Positions 25,174-36,800 of a stretch of 64,000 nt of DNA are shown here, piece after piece (position 1 is the first letter of the stretch; every line of letters begins with the position of its first letter). A program made the translations under genes and the position numbers. The DNA comes from Epiperipatus broadwayi. Lineage: Eukaryota; Onychophora; Udeonychophora; Euonychophora; Peripatidae. A model generated the notes under the pieces. That model was given only the letters and a program-made list of their open reading frames with translations, did not search any database and was not told the DNA's origin. The stretch lies in NCBI GenBank assembly GCA_028023455.1, contig JAQFVV010006208.1, positions 11,986,984-12,050,983 on the forward strand, written 5' to 3'.

Positions 25174-26797
25174 GGTATTATTAGTCCTGCAACATAGAGG
25201 AGATGGCCTTTTCACATCTGCAATAAATGTGTAACCCTGTGATCATGAAGAAATAAACCGTGCAATCTCATGCAATAATGTGACATTTTGTGATAATTTT
25301 ACAATGTCAGTTATTATTCAGATTTCATTCTGACAAGATCTTTAGTGCTGTCAATTGCATTTTAAAACTTTTTTTTTCTTTAATTGTATTTGTAGTTTTG
25401 ATTCAATGATTTTTACTTCATTTATATATAATATTTACTAAGGCTGTAACCTCGAGAATGTGCGCATAAAAATGTGATAGTAGGGACCTCTACAGGGCTT
25501 AATCACAAGCTTACATTTTGGAAGAAAAGAGGGGAACCCAAGGGGAACCCTTCTTTACTTCAACCTACTTTCTATATAAATAGGTGAAGCTGAAGCGGTT
25601 AGATCTGAGAGCATGAAGCTATTCAATATTTCACTGATTAAGTCCACATTTCTTATTACACATTAATAGTCACAAAATCTTTCGATTTACAATGAGTCAA
25701 TGGAAAAATCTTATATTTAGAAATCTATTACAATAATTTAAAATTGTAATTATAAATTTATTTAAACACACATTGATTACATAAGTAATATTTCCTAAGG
25801 CTGTAATCTCAAGAATGTGATTATCTTTTCATTTTGATTTTATTTCCATAATTTCCTGATTAATGATCCTTTTAAAAAAACAATACAAAATGATGACTGA
25901 AATGAATGCTGTTTTATATTTTCAAGAAAACATAAAATTGGAGGCCCTAACAAAATCGTTGAAATTGACGAGAGCCTTTTCACACACACAAAAAAAAATT
26001 AAGCTGGATAAGTTCTTCCCAAAGTGTGGAAGAGGGATTGATAATTTATACCAACTGTTGAAAGGTGTATAAAAATGCTAAATTATGAAATGCCGATTAC
26101 GATCATTTTCGTGTGAATGACAAATACAATCACGTGTTAAGTAAGTGTGCATTTTGGGAAAAATAAAAATTTTACTTTTAATCTCCATTTTGGGGGAAAA
26201 TGTACCCACTTAAAATAAAATAGGACAAATTAAGTATTTCATCATGATAATTCCTGGTATGTATTACACACTAAGTACCATATGTGTATATTTTACAGTT
26301 TTTGGTAATATTTTAGGGTATTTTGTAATTTAGTGATTACTTTGTTAGGATTTAAAGTTACATTTGGGTATTTCATAATGGCATATCATATTTTACATTT
26401 TTTATATCAAATCAATATTCTTACTACTGTTAAAAATGTATTTTTTAAGATTGATTTTTGGTTGAAATTAATATTTTTAGTATTGTTAGAAATTAATATT
26501 CTGTTTCATATTTTATATTTTTTGTGTTAGATTTAGTCTGGTGCCATTTCTGTCATGTATTACAACTGCTACATCTTTTCACATATGCACTCTGACTACC
26601 GATAACTGTAAATTTTGTGAAAAAATATCATTTACATGGTGACTTTTGACAAATTTATTATTTTAATTTCATAAAAGATCCAAAGTGTGCATATTATTTG
26701 GTCAGATCACAAGATTAGAAAGTTATCAGTGGATTGATACGAATGTGAAAAGACGTAGCAGATCTAATATGTGTTGCAGGACTAATACGTAAGTACC
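25174..26797 (+). mobile_element. Second Merlin/IS1016-like DNA transposon, opposite orientation
   Basis: The ends are GGTATTATTAGTCCTGCAAC (25174) and the inverted GTTGCAGGACTAATACGTAA (26774-26793). Most of 25900-26797 is an inverted copy of 19380-20440, including the AATGGAGATTAAAAGT stretch. Plus-strand translation across a frameshift gives GGPNKIVEIDESLF (about 25941-25980) and CGRGIDNLYQLLKGV (26027-26071). The IDES and IDNLYQLL pieces correspond to the transposase in the first copy. It is not functional. Confidence 0.7.
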
Positions 26798-27273
26798 TTT
26801 TTTTCTAATGAAAACTTTTCTTTAAAAGCAACATGGATCATAATCAAACAATTCCAGAAGTGATTTCCTTTCAAAAAAAACTTTTTATGAGAGGAAAAAG
26901 AAAGAAAAAAACCGACAAAATTTTAAAAGCAAACTAGTTTCTGTTATCTAAACTAAAGCTACTATACTATATTAAATACATAAAATTAGATAAGATGTTA
27001 TGATATAAAAACATTAAGAAAAAATAATTTATATAACAAGAAAATGCATAAATGTAAAATTACATCATTTAAATTACAACCCACTGGCTTGAAGGTAATG
27101 TTTTATCAAATAGTTCATAAATAAAAGTTTGCCTTAAGTCCAAAGAAAAAGATGGTAATGGGGATATTATTTTCTGGAAAAAATGAATTTTATACAGATG
27201 TATTTACATGTGTAAATGGAGCTTCATAGTAGTTTCCATATGAAGTACTTTCATTTATTGGTTTTTGAATCTT

Positions 27274-27560
27274 TTAGAGAGTTTGTTCTGCAATCTTTCT
27301 TTTAATACTGAGAAGTGCATTTGTTGAACTGCAAATATGAAGATGGTAGTTGGTATTTAGTGGGTTACTCGGCAAGCAAAGTTGGACATCCAATGGCTGA
27401 AGGTTACATACTGAAGAAGTAATGTTCATTTCCTGGCACTTAAGCTGCTCATCATTCACTGGAAAATATTCAGGATACATTATTCTAAGCAGGTAAAGGT
27501 AGTGATTACAAGCAGAAACAGACTCAATGACAAATAAAAGCAAAATGAATCCTATAATGC
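27274..27560 (-). CDS. Unrecognised cysteine-containing open frame, possible exon
   Basis: The frame is open for about 95 codons and ends in a stop after KRKIAEQTL. It starts just after an in-frame stop, and the only start-like codon is TTG at 27543, so it would have to be an exon or a relic. It begins with a hydrophobic stretch (IIGFILLLFVIESVSA) followed at once by cysteine, like a signal peptide or membrane segment. About 70 polar residues with five more cysteines follow. The composition is less skewed than the surrounding AT-rich DNA. An AG about 10-20 bases upstream (CACAG or TATAG) could be an acceptor. I do not recognise a family, and chance is possible. Confidence 0.2.
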
Positions 27561-27647
27561 TGTGATGGTCTTTTTAAGTTATTAACTTTTTAATTAACAA
27601 ACCCATTTGTTTATCAAGAATTTTTTTAATTAACAAAGCCAGTGATA

Positions 27648-27770
27648 CCACCATTTTGTAAAATTTGATATCTATTACGACTACCACCATTTTGTAAAAT
27701 TTGGTATCTGTTATGACTACAACCATTTGGTAAAATTTGGTCTCTACTATGCCTACCACCATTTCGTAGT
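27648..27770. repeat. 36-bp tandem repeat, about 3.4 copies
   Basis: The unit starts CCACCATTTTGTAAAATTTG and ends with ATCTGTTATGACTA or a variant. Because 36 is a multiple of three, the minus strand reads as a 12-residue repeat (KFYKMVVV-I-DT), but there is no reason to think it is translated. Confidence 0.9.
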
Positions 27771-28404
27771 ACTTGTTGACATTTTTTAAAAATTAGATAA
27801 GCCAGTACTTATCTGAATTCATCCCAGTTTATCAAAAATTCTTTAATTAATTAAGCGTAATTATTTACATTCAATCAATTGGTCAAAAATGTCTTTATCA
27901 CTTAGATCAATAATTATTTCTATTCAATAGATTTACCAAACATTTTTTAATTCAATAAATCTGTATGTTTATAGATAACACTTGAAATATTAAAACTGGG
28001 AACAAGACTTAATAAAAAAAAAGAATTGATTTTTTAAGAATTTTAACTAATAAAAATATGAAATAATTAAGAAAAGTTTTATAGGTTGAGAATTGTTTCT
28101 GGAATATAAATTATAAAGAGATTTATTTTAAATAATTTTAGTTAGGATACTACAAGAGTTTTTTATTATCTTTTCAAATTAAAATAAAATTGACTAAAAT
28201 TAATATAAATGCCAATCTCTATGAATAAGCGCATCTATAATAGAAACACACATATATAAAAAAGTTAATGAGTTGAAATTTAATTTATATTTTGACAACT
28301 ATGAAATGTTTAAAATAAATTAGATATTGAGATATCAGAGTTACTACTTCAATATATTAAACCTAATAATGCTAAAGACTTAGATATGTATTTAATGTAA
28401 ATAT

Positions 28405-28680
28405 ATGAACACAGGCAGCACTTAAACAATATCAATATCATTAACAATCAAAATATGTTATATTTACCTATTTAATGAGATTTATTTAAACTTCTTTGTA
28501 TTAATAATTTCAGTCTCAGTAATCAAGTTGCAATCTTTGGTGTCTATATAGATATATTAAACTATAGATAAAGGTGGATCTCCACCTTTATTAATTAAAG
28601 GAGGTTGCCTTGACAACAGATTGAGATTGTTGATTGTTAATAATATTGGTATTGTTTAAGTGTTGACTGCTTTCATATAT
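28405..28680. mobile_element. MITE-like inverted repeat
   Basis: CACTTAAACAATATCAATAT (28420) and its complement ATTGGTATTGTTTAAGTG (28645) are inverted ends. TTGCCTTGACAACAGATTGAG lies inside the right arm. It is related to 55925-56185. No coding sequence is visible. Confidence 0.7.
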
Positions 28681-28984
28681 TTATATATTATACAAAGTTC
28701 AGAACTATCTACGGATTTCAGATATCTATGAATGAGAATGAAATTAAATAGCATAGATATTAAATCTTAATATAAAACTGTGTACATGAATTTTTACTCA
28801 ATATACATTACTAAGAGATAACAATTCGTAAATGAATTTCCACCTCAGGCAAAATTCTCAATTTATGTTCCAAATAACTTTATTAGGTCTAATATATGTT
28901 TAGAGATGTAGTAGGTATAAAAAAGGAGGTTACATTAAAAATTTTAGCAAACAATCTACAGTTAACTCAAAATAATATAGTTGC

Positions 28985-29690
28985 AAGTATGGTAATAATT
29001 AGACATTTATACACATCACATCTTAGATAAGTGGATCTTAACTTGGAAACTGAAACAATTTCCAAGTCTCCTCATACAAGAATTTTGTAGCAAGAGTTCT
29101 ATCTCTGTACTTTAGTTTTTTAATTGTTTGAAGGAAAAAAATATCCATGTCTGGCTGTGGATGAGTAAATTGTCTCTTGCATCTGGCCAACCAAACAGAA
29201 TATGTCAAAAATATTGACAATCTGATAGTTGGAATGTCTTTAAAAAGCAAGCAGTCCTTAATGGAGATAATTCGATAATAGTCCACTTTTGAGTTCTGTT
29301 ATATAATCATTTTATTTTTCCAAGACCGGTGCAGGAGTAAATGATATGATCAAACGTTTCCTCTTGTCTGAGACAGTTAGGGCACAATGGATCAATATTA
29401 TTGATTTCCCTTTTACAGTTCAGGAACCAATTTGTAGACATGGCCTCTAAATTTTTTTTAATCAGATAATCCAAGAATTCTGGTTCTAATGCTCAGAATT
29501 TGAAAAGCACAACTAGTTTTTGATTGGAAAGACCTAGTTTTGACCTTATAATGCTGACCTTTGGATTAATTATCTGATTTGTTTCCCAGAGTGGGACTTT
29601 ACTCTTGAATATGTCCTGTGTGGTGTTGTTATATTTGTGTAGATCATGGAGCCTACTGAATGGAAGTTTTATGTTCAACCTGAATCTTTG
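28985..29690 (-). mobile_element. Non-LTR retrotransposon 3' end with zinc knuckle
   Basis: Read through frameshifts on the minus strand, it gives LGLSNQKLVVLFKF (29493-29550), NWFLNCKREINNIDPLCPNC, LRQEETFDHIIYSCTGLGK (about 29325-29400, a C-x2-C...H-x4-C zinc-binding RT tail), and then IPTIRLSIFLTYSVWLARCK with EETWKLFQFPS (29041-29286). It is the best copy of its family in the window and is 5'-truncated. Confidence 0.75.
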
Positions 29691-30009
29691 CTATTTAAGT
29701 ATCATTTAAATTTTTAATAACTGATCACGTGTTTTTTTAATTTAAAAAACTCAAATTATTATGTATTATGTTGTTTTTCTTCTTACAATTGTTCACTCGT
29801 CCATGTATTCATTTAAAAAAAAAAGAAAATTACGAATTTGTCAGCTTAAAAATTTTTAAAAATTGAATAATATTACAAAATTACTATTTTTTTACCTATA
29901 TTCAGGAATTTAAATAATAATAAAAATGTTGAAATTAATAGTATTTTTATAAAAGCATTTGCATTTACTAAGTTATTGAATATTATAATTAAAAATGAGA
30001 TGATTCGCC

Positions 30010-30118
30010 TTGCGTTGTTAGCCCAGAGGTATCGCAGCCGCCATGCAAGCAAGTAGTTGGTTGCAGACGGTTGTGGGTTCGCGTCCCGGCCGATGCTATG
30101 ACACATGGAAAAAAAAAA
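30010..30118 (+). repeat. tRNA-Gly-derived SINE, variant
   Basis: The head GCGTTGTTAGCCCAGAGG and GTGGGTTCGCGTCCCGGCC match the family, with an insertion in the anticodon-arm region (AAGCAAGTAGTTGGTTGC). The tail is GATGCTATGACACATGG and poly-A. The sequence after the tail repeats the AATGAGATGATT that precedes it, a likely target-site duplication (29994-30005 and 30117-30128). Confidence 0.75.
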
Positions 30119-30228
30119 TGAGATGATTCTCAGAATTTTAGAGTGTAGATTATTATCAATCTGAAATCTCTGCTTTCAGCCCATTTTTAAATTTGTGAAT
30201 ATTTTGGATTGCAATAATAAAACTTTTT

Positions 30229-30330
30229 ATCAAGCGTTGGCAGCCGAGAGGTCAGCGCAGCTCCCTTGTCGCGGGGTTTGCTTCCCGGCAGATGCTTTGA
30301 CATATGGAAAAAAGAAAAAAGAAAATAAAA
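30229..30330 (+). repeat. tRNA-Gly-derived SINE, shortened
   Basis: AAGCGTTGGCAGCCGAGAGG and GTTTGCTTCCCGGCAGATGC are present, but part of the anticodon arm is deleted. The A-rich tail is followed by AATAAAACTTTTT, which also precedes the head (30215-30227), a probable target-site duplication. Confidence 0.75.
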
Positions 30331-30844
30331 CTTTTTCATTTTATTATAAATCAAATTCTGCAGAAAATGTAAATAAATATTAATAATTCTATCTAAATTA
30401 TAATTTTTAAATTATAATTTTAATAATTATTACAGATATTAAAGTACTTTTTGTAAATATATCAATCTCTTATTTTAATAACACTATGCACAATTTAAAA
30501 TACAATTATATTTATGTCAAAACAAATTCTTATACAGCAGTAACTGAAACAATAAGTGATTTTTTTTTTTCAGGTAAAGAGAGATTTAATTTAGTATTGT
30601 TATATAAAAATAAAAATTATTTAAAAAAATTATGTTTGATCAGTTCTGTTTATTAATTGCTGCTAAATAAAATTTTATAAATGAAATATGAAGGAAAATA
30701 GAAAATAGTTTTTCCAGAAATATAAAATCTACAAAAAATGGATTTACTAAACTAATAATTGTCTCTAGAACATACAAGTCAAATTAACTCACGCCACATT
30801 TTTGACACCATCCACTTTAGATCATTATAGTCATGATTAGTATT

Positions 30845-30965
30845 AATCATTTACTAAACTAGAAATTGTCTCTAGAACATATATAAACTTTAAAACTCAA
30901 TTAAAGATTAGTATATCTGATTTTTTAAAATTAAACACACAAACACATGGTTTATTCACATTTCT
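30845..30965. repeat. Dispersed repeat shared with 5350-5462
   Basis: It contains AAACTAGAAATTGTCTCTAG and AAAGATTAGTATATCTGATT. A partial extra copy of AATTGTCTCTAGAACATA is at 30757-30774. Confidence 0.6.
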
Positions 30966-31254
30966 TTTTCCAAAGTGTATCTTTATAAATATATTAATTA
31001 ACCTCAAATATTACCACATATTCTTTTTTTTTTAAAAAATAAAATATAGGAAATTTTATTCTGTAATTTGGTTACAACTCATATGATAAGATTAGAAATA
31101 GGATACATTAAATGGCATTCAAAGAAGAAAAAAGTTCAATGATGACATATCCTGCATTACATAACTTAAGAGGACTACAATGATACATAGGAGCAATGGG
31201 AAGGGTCCAGGGTTTGGTATCTTGGAGATAGGTGACTAATCTTGCATGACTTGA

Positions 31255-31400
31255 AATGTATAAAGATGACACCAAAGTACAAATGACCCTCAAGATGAAG
31301 ATATATGTGAAAGATAATCATCGGGATCAACGGATGAGTACTGGTTCAGCACAAAATGCATCTTGGGGGTCATTCGTTTTGTATTGTATCTTCATTTATA
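31255..31400 (+). repeat. HHR family B remnant
   Basis: A degenerate sense HHR at 31318-31365 (CGGATGAG, TACTGGTTCAGCAC, AAAATGC, TTGGGGG) is all that remains. It is predicted inactive. Confidence 0.6.
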
Positions 31401-31659
31401 GGAATTTAAAAGAACATGTGCTAATATTGAGGTCATTTAATATATTTATAAATATACATTTAATAAAAAAATATTTTATATGAAAAACTTTTTTTAATTT
31501 TTAATAACAATGATGAAAGGAAAAATATCATAAGATGTTGTTTTTCTGAAGGTTTGTGATGATGGTGTTCTAGCTGTATTTTTATATTGGACTATTTCCA
31601 TCATCTAATATGAATGTCTTTAGAAAAGTTTAATTTTAGTTATATATTCCAAATGCATT

Positions 31660-31811
31660 CAACTGTTAGTAATATCACAGCAAACAGGTTAGTATATGCA
31701 CCAACTGTTAGTAATATCAAGGCAAACAAATGTTAGTAATATCACAGCAAACAGGTTAGTATATGCACTCACTGTTAGTAATATCACAGCAAACAGGTTA
31801 GTATATGCACA
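31660..31811 (-). repeat. Short tandem array in the PLE tail
   Basis: The motif CTGTTAGTAATATCACAGC plus AAACAGGTTAGTATATGCAC occurs about four times, one copy shortened (AAGGCAAACAAAT). The other PLE copies carry only one unit, so the array expanded within this copy. Confidence 0.85.
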
Positions 31812-31877
31812 ATGTTTCAAGAGGTATTTTTCTCCCCTCTTCTTCGGGTGTTGCTGGTCTGACCAGTGACAGTACTA

Positions 31878-31958
31878 GCATGGGATTTGAACCTGGGTCC
31901 TTAGATTCTTGATTATTAAAATTTAAGGTAACACTCTAACCAACTGAGCCATCCTGCC
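31878..31958 (-). repeat. tRNA-like sequence in the PLE tail
   Basis: On the minus strand it starts GGCAGGATGGCTCAGTTGG (A box at 31940-31951) and holds the B box GGTTCAAATCC (31883-31893), about 81 nt in total. It begins 32 bp after the GIY-YIG stop codon. The spacing between the boxes suits an internal RNA polymerase III promoter. Confidence 0.75.
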
Positions 31959-31989
31959 AAAGGCAACAGTATGTAGTAATTTCATATAC

Positions 31990-32355
31990 TTATCTATGAG
32001 GTTCCTCCTGATTTTTCCACTTTTTCCTCAGAGCAAAGTTGATTAGTGGTTTCCATACATTATGTATAGTCACACTAGGTTGGCTTATGGGATTTTTTGC
32101 CATTGTCATGTGAGCAGCTTCTTTAAATTTTCTTCTTTGTACCTTTTCTTTATCCAATATTTTTGTATTTTCCCAATCGAACGTATGTTCATTGGTCCAT
32201 ACATGGTCTGATACCTTAGACACATTTGTTTTCTCTCTTCTAATCATCAGTTTATGTTCTTGCAAGCGCTTTTGAATGGGACATCTGGTCTCACCAATAT
32301 ATGTTCTTCCACATTCACATGGTATTTCATAGATGCAGTTTTTTCTTTGCGGCAT
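31990..32355 (-). CDS. GIY-YIG endonuclease domain of a Penelope-like element, open frame
   Basis: This frame of 121 residues is unbroken from MPQRKNCIYEIPCECG to EEPHR. It contains Y-x-I-P-C-E-C-G-R-T-YIG at residues 9-21, then the arginine-containing helix CPIQKRLQEHK, DHVWTNEHTFDW, the FKEAAH glutamate and a C-terminal SQPSVTIHNVWKPLIN. In Penelope elements this domain nicks DNA to prime target-site reverse transcription. The upstream linker is also in frame, but the RT is absent, so the domain could act only if supplied as a partial protein. No promoter is visible. Its intactness contrasts with the broken copy at 42.7-45.4 kb. Confidence 0.85.
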   Translation of the reverse strand: MPQRKNCIYEIPCECGRTYIGETRCPIQKRLQEHKLMIRREKTNVSKVSDHVWTNEHTFDWENTKILDKEKVQRRKFKEAAHMTMAKNPISQPSVTIHNVWKPLINFALRKKWKNQEEPHR

Positions 32356-32704
32356 TTCAAGTTTAGGCTTTGTAGATGTTAGAATTCCTTGTAGTGTGGT
32401 ATGGCTCTGGAAAGCTGTTCTGATGTTATACTGATTGCAGATTTTCCTTAATTTGTCTAACAGTTGAATGCATTTGGAATATTTAACTAAAATTAAACTT
32501 TTCTAAAGACATTCATATTAGATGATGGAAATAGTCCAATATAAAAATACATCTCATAACATAGTTCTTAAAGCCTCTGAATGCCACTCATCCCTCAATC
32601 AGTTTTAGGCTTGAGTTGGGTGAATATTGGAAAATTGATTCAAGTCAATTTTAGATGGAATATTTTTTTGAGTAGTTGACCCATAACCAATAGCTAGATA
32701 TTTA

Positions 32705-32990
32705 CTTAGAACAGGCAAAACTATCCATACAGTATTGCCACTCAGTGCAAGTCAAAGTAATCAATGGATGCCAGAAGGCTTGTGCATAAAATTCCTATCT
32801 AGTGCCTACTCATCCAATATCCCCAGACTAGTTTCTGGCTTGTGGCCTTCATCAGTGAAGAGGCTTGGATCTGAGCCTTCTGGAATCCATTACTTACTCT
32901 GGTTTGCACTGAGTGGCAATAGGGTATGGAAAGTTTTGCCTGTTTTAATAACAGTTATAAGCAAGCATAAGAAATGGTGATCATGTGATA
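32705..32990. repeat. HHR family A foldback with an intact antisense ribozyme
   Basis: The left arm (32712-32868) includes the whole HHR. The right arm (32873-32985) is the inverted terminus only, joining at CTGAGCCTTCTGGAATCC. This is the asymmetric counterpart of 12485. Confidence 0.85.
32814..32868 (-). ncRNA. Hammerhead ribozyme, type I, family A, intact core
   Basis: The minus strand has CTGATGA, stem II GGC/GCC (loop CACAA), GAAA, palindromic ACTAGT and H17 = C. Stem I is TCTTCA/TGGGGA (six pairs, two G-U) with an outer CCAA/TTGG helix. Cleavage is predicted between 32826 and 32825. It is one of the best family A copies. Confidence 0.85.
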
Positions 32991-32999
32991 GATATTTAC

Positions 33000-35550
33000 T
33001 TCTGGTTGGCAAATGGGTATGATTAATGGATTCATGATTACCTCCTTTTTAAGAATGCAAAAGAACATCATATATTTCTCTCTTTTATTTTTGAAACAAA
33101 CACTATCTCTCTTATTGCAAAAATCGGTAAGAGAATACTAATATACATTTGAATTTCCCAATGCATAACATTGACTGGGAAAAAATATACAACGAATTGT
33201 CTCACTCATATAACAATAAAATATTCTAATTTAATTATGATGCAATTTATTTAAAACTGCTTAGCAATAATGAAAATCATCTTTTTTTTCCAGTCATCTC
33301 TAAACAATTATCAATAAGTGGTGTTGTAATTAAACTGTTTTTGTTTTATCAATACATGGATGAGATAGTTGTATATACACAAATATTAATTCTCAAGACT
33401 AAAAAGTTTGCCAGAACTGAATAAGATATTAGCAATTTACTTCTGCTAAAAATAAGATGTTGCATAAATAATTCAAAAATGAAATTTATAAAAAAAACTA
33501 TTTAATAACAAGACAGTATCCAAACCCATCAACTCAGCATCTAGAAATCTGATGACAGATGTATTATATTACAATCACATTATTTTTACTTTAACAATGA
33601 TTTGACATTTTTTATCCTCCAGATAATACCTGTTTGTCACCCAATATTTAATGGCTATCTAGTTATATATAGACCAGCTACCTGAAAACTAATCGTAGCA
33701 GGGTTGTGCCCTGAAAAAAGTTTTCAAGGTTCATCCAACACAAACTTGAAATTGAATTCATGTGCAATAAATGCGACATAATTTTTATAGTGCCATTAAT
33801 TAATGTGGTAATTATTATATAATTACTGTAAAAAAATTTTTATGCAAATTATAAGTAAATAAATTCATTCTTTTTTCTTTCGTTATATGTTTAATTATTT
33901 TATTGAAGTTCTTATTAGTGATAACTAGGAATTAGGATACTATAACCAAGTGAAAATCAGAAATCATTCTTAATGGTAGTTTGCAATTTCTTGCAACTTC
34001 ATAACATATTTTATTCTAGCTTATTAAATTTTCTCTACATTAAAAAATATATATAATGTCATCCGACTGTCTAATTCCTTTGGGGAAAAAAATTAAAACA
34101 TTTTTTTTATTCTTTATTAAATCACAATGTGAGTTCAAGAGATGCAACATATATATAAATATTGTAATACAATATTTTTAATGAATGTTTAGACGGAAAT
34201 CGCAACTGTGTGGAGTCATTCTTTTAGATACATCAGTCTGTCAGTTTACTTTGACCCTTGGTCTAGGGCAGTTGTTCTAGGTTAAGTGCTTTCTAATTAA
34301 GTTGATTTAAATGGATAACTCCACACATTCAAGATTTCCATATATATATACACTAATGAATCATTTAATTATTTATTGAGAATTTTTATTTTATTTAGAG
34401 TGAAAAAAAAGATTTTGATTTAATTTGTCTCGTAGATATTTGCTTTCAATTGGCCATATGGGATTTCTATTTATTAATCCTATTAAAATACATCTATAAA
34501 ATATTTTTTGCTTAAAAATAAAATAAACAAAATCTTTATTAAATTACCATATGAAGTTAAATGATGAAAAAGGCTAATGTTTTTTTTTTGTTTTCAAAGA
34601 ATCTTTGATTAACTACTGGTAAAATGAATATTGTTTTTTTACAAGAGCAGTACAACAGAGGATATTCTGAATAATTACCACCAATTGTATTTATTTATTT
34701 AGAATAAAATGCATTTGCTCCCTTTTTTATTAATCATTTTAAATGAATTTCATATTTATTCAATAAATAGGAAAATTGGAAAAAATGTAATAATAAATTA
34801 AAATGCAGATGTTTTGTTAACATCAATTAAATAAAGCTTCGGTATATTTTAAATTTATTTAATGTATATAAATTTCTATTCAAATGAAATATATTATTTA
34901 GAAATGAAGATAATAATAAAGTTAATATGCATATAAATCAATATATAATAGTATCTACATCAGTTTTATTTTACCCTAATCTCAGTCAAACTTTTTAATA
35001 GTTTCTATTTAAATTTGACGTTTTAAATTTACAGATTCAAAATTCCTAGTCTTTTTCTTAGTCCTAAACTATGAGAACTTATAAAACAATGCAGCATTAT
35101 TATTACTTCAAATTTTAGAATTCATTCAGCTTTTTATTGTAATAATAATAATGATGATGAGGAGAAGGATAGTGAATATAATATTTCACATACTGTTTAA
35201 AATTTATTATTTGTAATGTAATACGAAAAATAAATTAATATTGAATTTCTGTTAATTTAAATAATGAAATAATTTAAATTTGCAAGTTTATTTAAAAGAT
35301 TACATTATTATTTTTCTAAAATTTACTATTAATTTAATATTAATAACAATAACAGAAATTGCTTAGGAGATTGTGTAACATTTGAGCATCAAATGGCAAA
35401 TGGATTATAGCAGTTTTATTTAGTTAATTAAACTGATATTACTCTTACTTTGTTTGGATGAGAGTTAACTTAGAAACTGTAACTTTAATTTTGCTACTCT
35501 GCATTATAAACTGCATAAGACAAATTTGCTACTGATAGATACATTCGTAT
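33000..35550. other. Long AT-rich stretch, no gene seen
   Basis: No ORF over 60 codons was recognised and no known repeat until the LINE tail at 35555. A segment near 34190-34330 has an inverted GTGTGGAGT / ACTCCACAC pair. Confidence 0.5.
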
Positions 35551-35554
35551 TATC

Positions 35555-35925
35555 GACTTCAAACCACTCAAAGAAGTATGGAGAGATGCATGTTGGGAAT
35601 AACAAGAAGAGATAGAAAACGCAATATATGGTTAAGAGAACAAACAGATGTTACTGACCTCATTGAAAAAATTAAAAGACTGAAGTGGAGTTGGGCTGGA
35701 CATATTGCTAGAAGACATGATAATAGATGAACAATTGAATTTTTAAACTGGATTCCAAGAGACTGTAAAAGACCCAGAAAAAGACCACATGTGAGATGGA
35801 TGGATGAAATAAGAAAGTGTGCAGGGGTGATTTGGAGAAGAGAAGCTAAAGATCGGAGAAGATGGATTGAACTTGGAGAGACCTTTATCCTGCAGTGGAT
35901 TGATAATGGTTGATACTATGATGAT
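35555..35925 (+). mobile_element. Non-LTR retrotransposon 3' end (RT C-terminal tail)
   Basis: The frame reads MERCMLGITRRDRKRN, then TDVTDLIEKIKRLKWSWAGHIARR, then PRDCKRPRKRPHVRWMDEIRKC. This is the widely shared C-terminus of one type of animal non-LTR reverse transcriptase (LKWxWAGHIAR, then a basic patch with RWxDEI). One stop (near 35729) interrupts it. The element appears 5'-truncated, as usual for LINE insertions, and ends in a T-rich tract. Confidence 0.85.
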
Positions 35926-36484
35926 TAAAATTGTTTTTTTTTTCTTTTTTTATGTTACACATATTGTTTTATTTATTTCTCTTAAAAGAAAATTTATGAT
36001 CAATCCAGTTATTATTTTTTGATCAAAGTATCATTGTTAAAAATTTACTTTTTAATAGCATCTCATATTTGAAACATTTATATGCAGTGAAATAATTTAC
36101 CATCCCTTTGTTATGCGTATATACAGAATGTGTACGCTAATTTAACATCAATATATTCGTGTACATGTGTGTAATATCTGTCTAATGCTTTTTAAGTTTT
36201 GTTTACACATAAATGTCATTTATCATCACTTATTTATAACTAAAGACATGAATTGAAATAACAAATTTATTATTCACCCATTATTTATATTATTCTAATC
36301 TGATATATTCAAATTACAAACTCAACAAATAAATTATAATTACAAAGCATCATATATATATATAATAAATTATATGATTTTTTTTTAAAAGTAAATAAAT
36401 AATACCTGACTATGAGTTTAAATACCATAGCTATAACTTTAAATTGAACATTAAAAATCATGAATAATGTTAATTTAATGGGGC

Positions 36485-36800
36485 ATAAACAAATAAATCA
36501 ACTTTTACATACATACACCTACATTTATGTATTGCCTATGAAACCACAGCCCGAAATTGTTTTTGTAATCTCATGTAAATCAATAAATCATATTTTATAT
36601 ACATAAACTTATATCTATGGATTCCACATGTATCCACAGCAACCCAAGTTATGTAATAATGTAACTAATCCATAGCATGTAAAAAATCCTGTAATCCTGT
36701 GTAAAACAATAAATCAACTTTTATATATGTAAACCTACAACTACGGATTTCCCACGTAAACACAGCAATCCAAGCTATGTAAAACTCTAGTAACCATTTA
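36485..36800. repeat. Imperfect tandem repeat, three units of about 90-125 bp
   Basis: Each unit starts near AATAAATCAACTTTTA (36488, 36581, 36705) and contains ACATAAACTTATATCTATGG-like and CCACAGCAACCCAAG-like blocks. No function was recognised. Confidence 0.7.

Larger units (their letters stand above)
31545..32552 (-). mobile_element. 5'-truncated Penelope-like element with an intact GIY-YIG end
   Basis: The element reads on the minus strand. Coding homology starts at about 32460 with KLRKICNQYNIRTAFQ, the PLE linker, then runs into the GIY-YIG endonuclease, a tRNA-like sequence and a short tandem array. The right edge (32496-32551) is the reverse complement of the left edge (31578-31632), around TTTCCATCATCTAATATG. 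So the truncated copy is flanked by an inverted copy of its own terminus, as is common for PLEs. Confidence 0.85.

Noticed and set aside
27574-27762. Small protein with 12-residue repeats
   Set aside because: It is simply the translation of a 36-bp tandem repeat; no start context, no family, AT-rich flanks.
31878-31958. Functional tRNA gene
   Set aside because: A and B boxes are good, but the acceptor arm does not close, and the sequence is bound to PLE tails in several places.
34190-34335. Possible ribozyme or MITE at an inverted GTGTGGAGT pair
   Set aside because: The pair is short, the interior is not conserved elsewhere in the window, and no hammerhead core is present.
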